A stretch of DNA of 10,946 nt from Campylobacteraceae bacterium (GTDB lineage Bacteria > Campylobacterota > Campylobacteria > Campylobacterales > Sulfurovaceae): assembly GCA_027063325.1 (NCBI GenBank), contig JAMOSA010000197.1:1-10946 (forward strand), in the 5' to 3' direction. Shown here piece after piece: positions 7,568-10,946 of the stretch (position 1 is its first letter; the number at the start of each line of letters is the position of its first letter). The position numbers were made by a program, and so were the translations under genes. Under the pieces are notes generated by a model. It saw only the letters and a program-made list of their open reading frames with translations, had not been told where the DNA came from and made no database searches.

Positions 7568-8552
7568 TAATATGGTTTTTTCTTTGTGGGTAGATTTTAT
7601 AGAAAGAGAATTTTTAAAAACAGAATTTATAAATATGATAGAAGATGGAGTGATAAATGGAGCTACAAGCAATCCTGCTATTTTTGCCAAAGCTTTGAAA
7701 TCTCCGGCATACAAAGAGCAGTTGGCTTCACTTGAGGGGTTGAGTGCCAAGCAAAAGTATGAAGCAGTAGCTATAGAAGATATTAAAATGGCTGCTATTG
7801 CATTGAGAGGATTGTATGATGAGGGTAGTGAAGGATATATCAGTATAGAAGTAGATCCATTTTTATCTGACAATACAGAAGCAACACTACAAGAGGCAAA
7901 GAGACTGTTTAAAAGTATAAATGAACCTAATGTAATGATAAAGATACCGGCAACTGAGGCTGGTTATCCTGTAATGAGAGAGTTATTATCAGATGGTATA
8001 TCTGTAAATGCCACTTTGGTATTTTCTCCAGAACAGGCTAAAAAATCTCTTGAGGCTATGAAGCATGGAATTGATACTTTTGAATCAACAGGAGGTGAGA
8101 GAGTAGAGGCTGTAATAAGTGTATTTGTAAGTAGATTTGATGTAGCACTAGATGATATAATTGCCAAAGCAGGACTGCCTACCTCTTTGACTGGTATTAT
8201 GAATGCAGCTTTGATATACAATATTATCCAAGCCAATCATACCCCAAGCGTTAGAACACTATTTGCAAGTACTGGTGTAAAGAGTGATAAGTTACCACCA
8301 GATTACTATATTAGACAATTATATGCACCACATAGTGTAAATACAGCACCACTTGATACAATCAAAGCATTTGAATCCAATAAAGAGCCTCCTATGCCAA
8401 CTCTGCCAATACCAAAAAATGAGATAGAGGAGTATTTTGAATCACTACACAATATTGGCATAAATATAGATGAGGTTAGAAGAAAACTGTTAAAAGATGG
8501 TTTAAAGAGTTTTGAAAAATCATTTAAAGATATGCTTGATAGTTTGGAGTAG
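7557..8552 (+). CDS. tal: Transaldolase
   Basis: Transaldolase moves a dihydroxyacetone unit between sugar phosphates (sedoheptulose 7-phosphate and glyceraldehyde 3-phosphate) in the non-oxidative pentose phosphate pathway, in the cytoplasm. The 331-residue protein opens with LWVDFIEREFL and GATSNPAIFAKA, has ISIEVDPFLSDNT, and carries the Schiff-base lysine in MIKIPATEAG (Lys at about residue 129). It also has VNATLVFSPEQA, SVFVSRFD and TLFASTGVKSD. The pattern fits the longer transaldolase type also found in Campylobacter and Mycobacterium rather than the short TalC/FSA type. ATG 7557 is preferred because GGGAG sits 7 bp upstream; a GTG at 7554 and an ATG at 7572 are alternatives. It overlaps aat by 11 bp and ends three bases before pilT. 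Confidence 0.95.
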   Translation: MIDNNMVFSLWVDFIEREFLKTEFINMIEDGVINGATSNPAIFAKALKSPAYKEQLASLEGLSAKQKYEAVAIEDIKMAAIALRGLYDEGSEGYISIEVDPFLSDNTEATLQEAKRLFKSINEPNVMIKIPATEAGYPVMRELLSDGISVNATLVFSPEQAKKSLEAMKHGIDTFESTGGERVEAVISVFVSRFDVALDDIIAKAGLPTSLTGIMNAALIYNIIQANHTPSVRTLFASTGVKSDKLPPDYYIRQLYAPHSVNTAPLDTIKAFESNKEPPMPTLPIPKNEIEEYFESLHNIGINIDEVRRKLLKDGLKSFEKSFKDMLDSLE

Positions 8553-8555
8553 AAT

Positions 8556-9725
8556 ATGGATAAAAAAGCAAGAATAGCCCAGTTTAACAGATATTTAAAA
8601 GCACTTGTAACAAATGGGGGATCTGATTTACATCTAAAAGCAACAGGTCATGTTAGAGCCAGAATCAGCGGTAAGCTCAAAATATTGGGTAAAGAGAAAC
8701 TGTCTCCAAAAGATATGGAAGAGATAGTAGCATCAATTACAACTCCCCAGCAACAAGCAAAACTCAAAGAGCATAAATCACTTGACTTTACATATGTCTT
8801 GGATGAGAATAGCCGTTTTCGTGCAAATATATTTTATCAAATGTATGGACTTAGTGCTGTATTTAGGATAATTCCAGTCAAAATTCCTTCATTAGAAGAC
8901 TTGAATCTACCAAAAGTTATATCATCTTTTGCTGATTTTCAAAGGGGATTGGTACTTGTAACCGGAGTTACCGGTAGTGGTAAATCTACTACTTTGGCAG
9001 CTATTTTGGATAAGATAAATAGAACCTATCCAAAGCATATTATTACTCTTGAAGATCCGGTTGAATTTGTTCACCCTGATAAGAAGTGCCTAATCAATCA
9101 GCGTTCAATAGGACAAGATTCAAACTCTTTTGGAGATGCACTTCCAGCAGCCCTAAGAGAAGATCCAGATATTATTCTAGTTGGGGAGATGAGAGATGTT
9201 GAGACCATAGATTTGGCTTTGCACGCTGCAAATACAGGTCACTTGGTATTTTCTACACTACATACACTTGATGCAAAAGAGACAATCAACCGTGTAATTG
9301 GTACATTCCCAGAGCAAGAGCAAAATAGGGTAAGATTGGCTTTGGCTTCAGTTTTGATGGGGGTAATTTCCCAAAGACTTGTACCAAAGATAGGTGGAGG
9401 ACGAGCAGCGGTAACTGAAATTATGGTAAAGACTGCAAGAATTGAAGAGTTGATAGCAGAAAATAGAGACTTTGAGATTCCTGATGCCATTGCTGAGGGT
9501 AAAGAGATGTATGGCTCTCAAACATTTGACCAGCATTTGTATGATTATGTGGTAAATGGAGTCATTACAGAAGAGGTAGCAATGGAGAATGCAACTTCAC
9601 CATCTGACTTGAAACTCAAACTTGAAGGTGTCGGGGGTGCCGGAGGTACCGGAGGTGATGATGGAGATGATGAAGAAGTAGAGTTAGATGCATTTGATTT
9701 CAAAGATGAAGAAGAGGATTCATAG
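8556..9725 (+). CDS. pilT: PilT-type twitching-motility / pilus-retraction ATPase
   Basis: The 389-residue secretion-type ATPase is expected to form a hexamer at the inner membrane base of a type IV pilus and power retraction. After an N-terminal domain with GGSDLHLKATGHVRARISG (21-39) come Walker A GVTGSGKST (137-145), the Asp box ITLEDPVEF (163-171), Walker B DIILVGEMRD (205-213) and the His box HAANTGHLVFSTLHT (223-237). The absence of a zinc-binding tetracysteine and the presence of GEMRD favour PilT over PilB. The usual AIRNLIRE motif appears as ARIEELIAEN (294-303). After about residue 357 there is an unusual tail, GVGGAGGTGG followed by about 22 mostly acidic residues. No other pilus gene is nearby, so the partner machinery must lie elsewhere. 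PilU-like function cannot be excluded. Confidence 0.93.
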   Translation: MDKKARIAQFNRYLKALVTNGGSDLHLKATGHVRARISGKLKILGKEKLSPKDMEEIVASITTPQQQAKLKEHKSLDFTYVLDENSRFRANIFYQMYGLSAVFRIIPVKIPSLEDLNLPKVISSFADFQRGLVLVTGVTGSGKSTTLAAILDKINRTYPKHIITLEDPVEFVHPDKKCLINQRSIGQDSNSFGDALPAALREDPDIILVGEMRDVETIDLALHAANTGHLVFSTLHTLDAKETINRVIGTFPEQEQNRVRLALASVLMGVISQRLVPKIGGGRAAVTEIMVKTARIEELIAENRDFEIPDAIAEGKEMYGSQTFDQHLYDYVVNGVITEEVAMENATSPSDLKLKLEGVGGAGGTGGDDGDDEEVELDAFDFKDEEEDS

Positions 9726-9737
9726 ATTATAATACTC

Positions 9738-9758
9738 GTAGTGTAAGGCTACTTTATT
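9738..9758 (+). terminator. Weak candidate terminator after pilT
   Basis: GTAGT and GGCTAC can pair as a five-base stem (one G-T pair) around a short GTAAG loop, followed by TTTATTT. The stem is weak for an intrinsic terminator. Its place 12 bp after the pilT stop and before a new promoter is the main argument for it. Confidence 0.3.
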
Positions 9759-9788
9759 TAATGTAAAAATATCAAACTTGTATATACT

Positions 9789-9819
9789 TTGACTCCCTTT
9801 GCAGAGTTGGTGTTATAAT
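9789..9819 (+). promoter_or_regulatory. Sigma-70-type promoter of the membrane-protein gene
   Basis: TTGACT (9789-9794) and an extended -10, TGTTATAAT, with TATAAT at 9814-9819, are separated by 19 bp. The spacer is slightly long, but the extended TGn compensates. A transcript would start near 9826, giving a leader of about 20 nt before the ATG at 9847. This separates the last coding gene from the clpS-pilT unit. Confidence 0.65.
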
Positions 9820-9841
9820 ATACCTAAACTTTCAAAGGGAG
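9793..9841. repeat. 9-bp inverted repeat spanning promoter and ribosome binding site
   Basis: CTCCCTTTG (9793-9801) and CAAAGGGAG (9833-9841) are perfect reverse complements 31 bp apart. The left arm begins inside the -35 box and the right arm contains the GGGAG of the Shine-Dalgarno site. Because the left arm is upstream of the predicted start of transcription, an RNA hairpin from this promoter is unlikely. A DNA operator is possible but unproven. Confidence 0.5.
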
Positions 9842-9846
9842 GATAT

Positions 9847-10668
9847 ATGGTAAAAAGTTATCTGCTTCAAGCAATTATAAGACAAATCAAGACTCCTTTA
9901 AATGGCTATATTCATAGAATGATGTATATCATACTTGGTTTTTTACTCGGAGTTGGTGTTGTAGCATATCTAACTTTAAATGGTATAGATATAAAAGATT
10001 CAATCAAGTTGGTTTCATCTCTTTTGATAGTTATATCTATCATATTAGCCTCAGCCCAATTTCTATACAACAGACAGTGGAATCAAAAAGATGCGGCCAT
10101 AAAGGGATTATATACCTCTAACAAAAAAACAACAGAGCTTAATAGTAAACTCAATAGATATTTGGATACAAACTATAAAATAGAGCATAATGAGCCTCTT
10201 GATATAGTAGATATTCACAATAAAATGGGTGTATTTTTGGATAATGGCAAATTTGTATTTCATGGTGATGAGACACAAGAGAGTATCAAGCATATACAAT
10301 CAAAATATAAAAATTATGCTCAAGAGTTTGATGACAAAATCAAAGGCAGAGAGATTGAGAGTTTGATTAAAGATATACTAAATGAGTATGAGTATATATC
10401 AACAGCTTGTATGAAAGGTATATTTGACAAAGATATTGTAATGAGTCTAAAAGCTGCTGGGATAGTAAGGACTTTTAATCTGTTTTCAAACTATATATAT
10501 CATGTAAGATATGACAAAAGACACAATTATGGAGATAGAATGTATAGTAACTTTGAGGAGTTTGCCACAGAAATATCAAACAGCCTATATAAAGATGACA
10601 AATACAGTCAATATAGAATCAGAAAACCAACCAAGAGTGAATATATAACACCATTTACTCTACACTGA
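9847..10668 (+). CDS. Two-helix membrane protein, DUF4760-like, function unknown
   Basis: The 273-residue protein starts at ATG 9847 behind GGGAGG (9837-9842); an upstream in-frame TTG at 9799 lies inside the promoter and is rejected. Residues about 24-45 (MMYIILGFLLGVGVVAY and following) and 54-74 (LVSSLLIVISIILASAQF) are predicted membrane helices joined by a short loop, after a basic N-terminus. The remaining 200 residues are soluble, with a Lys/Glu-rich helical part and ILNEYEYISTACMKGIFDKD (177-196). That segment, the following helices and the Arg after them resemble the DUF4760 family as I remember it, in which small membrane proteins carry a cytoplasmic helical domain. No catalytic motif is visible. 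It has its own promoter and lies between the pilT operon and the right IS copy. The family link needs a profile search. Confidence 0.8.
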   Translation: MVKSYLLQAIIRQIKTPLNGYIHRMMYIILGFLLGVGVVAYLTLNGIDIKDSIKLVSSLLIVISIILASAQFLYNRQWNQKDAAIKGLYTSNKKTTELNSKLNRYLDTNYKIEHNEPLDIVDIHNKMGVFLDNGKFVFHGDETQESIKHIQSKYKNYAQEFDDKIKGREIESLIKDILNEYEYISTACMKGIFDKDIVMSLKAAGIVRTFNLFSNYIYHVRYDKRHNYGDRMYSNFEEFATEISNSLYKDDKYSQYRIRKPTKSEYITPFTLH

Positions 10669-10701
10669 TGGTGGCCACTCTTGAGGTATTGCTCTTTTCA
10701 T
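10660..10701 (-). CDS. 13-codon ORF with strong ribosome binding site; small peptide or truncated gene start
   Basis: On the - strand AAAGGAG (10714-10708) precedes ATG 10701-10699 at ideal spacing and opens the peptide MKRAIPQEWPPSV, ended by TAG at 10662-10660. The ORF overlaps the tail of the convergent membrane-protein gene by 9 bp. The ribosome binding site is as good as that of clpS, which is unusual for a chance ORF. It may be a real small peptide, or the surviving 5' end of a larger gene whose body was lost when this edge was rearranged. I do not recognise the sequence. Confidence 0.35.
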   Translation of the reverse strand: MKRAIPQEWPPSV

Positions 10702-10754
10702 CTTTAACTCCTTTATATATAATCGTAACACCTAAAATATATCATCAATTGGTA

Positions 10755-10778
10755 AATAGTTGATTAACCATAACTATT
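10755..10778. repeat. AT-rich 7-bp hairpin in the gap before the right IS
   Basis: AATAGTT (10755-10761) and AACTATT (10772-10778) flank a 10-base loop. It is AT-rich and has no T-run, so it is a poor intrinsic terminator. Apart from this and the short - strand ORF, the 172-bp gap between the membrane-protein gene and the right IS shows nothing recognisable. Confidence 0.3.
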
Positions 10779-10840
10779 AATTTGTAAAGCTGTAACATCA
10801 ATTTGAAGTTTAAAAAGATATTTTGTTCTGTCTTATATTA

Positions 10841-10946
10841 ACCTGAGTCTCGGATAAGATTATAATATGCAAAAAGTAGCTAAATAGCAAAAAACCTTGT
10901 TTTAATATTAAAACAGTATTGTAATTTATTGAAATATAATGATAGA
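10841..10946 (+). mobile_element. IS982-family insertion sequence, right copy, 5' end only
   Basis: This segment begins ACCTGAGTCTCGGATAAG and equals the reverse complement of 562-667 with one substitution at 10851. By alignment with the left copy, its transposase start codon would lie about 50 bp past the window end, so whether this copy is intact cannot be judged. The orientation places both transposase genes reading outward, away from the 10.2-kb interval. The ATTATAAT octamer recurs at 10859-10866, and on the - strand its TATAAT points back toward the 13-codon ORF. Confidence 0.92.

Noticed and set aside
9799..9846. Upstream TTG start extending the DUF4760-like protein by 16 residues
   Set aside because: The extension would be encoded in the -10 region and the ribosome binding site of the gene, and ATG 9847 has an excellent Shine-Dalgarno site.
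9726..9846. Small RNA or riboswitch between pilT and the membrane-protein gene
   Set aside because: The space is explained by a weak hairpin and a promoter, the leader is only about 20 nt, and no known riboswitch core is visible.
668..10840. The interval as a genuine composite transposon carrying a novel mobile system
   Set aside because: The cargo is mainly conserved housekeeping genes in an order I recall in part from related bacteria, and the left transposase is dead. Without the outer ends and target duplications this cannot be claimed.
1..10946. CRISPR array, tRNA or rRNA genes, defence system or phage genes
   Set aside because: No regularly spaced repeats, cloverleaf-like segments, rRNA-like stretches or recognisable defence or phage proteins were seen on either strand.

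Overview
The window is AT-rich and densely coding, with almost every gene on the + strand. It looks like a chromosomal segment of a Campylobacterota (epsilonproteobacterial) species, perhaps Sulfurovum- or Sulfurimonas-like. This rests on codon use, the clpS-clpA-aat gene order (which I recall from Campylobacter) and the style of the proteins. The genus is inference. TGA ends several intact genes, so the standard genetic code applies.

Layout. (1) Positions 1-667 hold the 5' part of an IS982-family insertion sequence on the - strand. Its transposase is broken by an in-frame TGA and by an internal deletion that removes the region of the first catalytic Asp. (2) Positions 669-752 are the apparent 3' stub of a gene cut off by the IS. 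It overlaps the start of three tightly packed glycosyltransferase genes (724-4270: one GT2 and two GT4-type), the tail end of a surface-polysaccharide locus. (3) After only 36 bp comes a compact housekeeping run: clpS, clpA, aat, tal and a pilT-type ATPase gene (4307-9725), with gaps of 10 bp or less or short overlaps. (4) A separately promoted gene for a two-helix membrane protein resembling DUF4760 (9847-10668) follows. A 13-codon - strand ORF with a very good ribosome binding site overlaps its 3' end. (5) At 10841-10946 a second copy of the same IS begins, on the + strand. Its first 106 bp are the exact reverse complement of 562-667 apart from one base.

How the genes work together. ClpS, ClpA and Aat are three of the four parts of the bacterial N-degron (N-end rule) pathway. 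Aat puts Leu or Phe on proteins with N-terminal Lys or Arg, ClpS binds the resulting N-terminus and hands the protein to ClpA, and ClpA unfolds it into ClpP, which is not encoded here. Tal (pentose phosphate pathway) and PilT (pilus-retraction ATPase) share the transcription unit without an obvious functional link. The glycosyltransferases probably extend an O-antigen, capsule or similar glycan whose other genes lie beyond the left IS.

No CRISPR array, tRNA, rRNA, phage gene or defence system could be recognised. The most noteworthy points are the paired outward-facing IS copies bracketing about 10.2 kb of otherwise chromosomal genes, the internally deleted transposase, two apparent gene remnants at the IS-proximal edges, and an inverted repeat that brackets the promoter and ribosome binding site of the membrane-protein gene.
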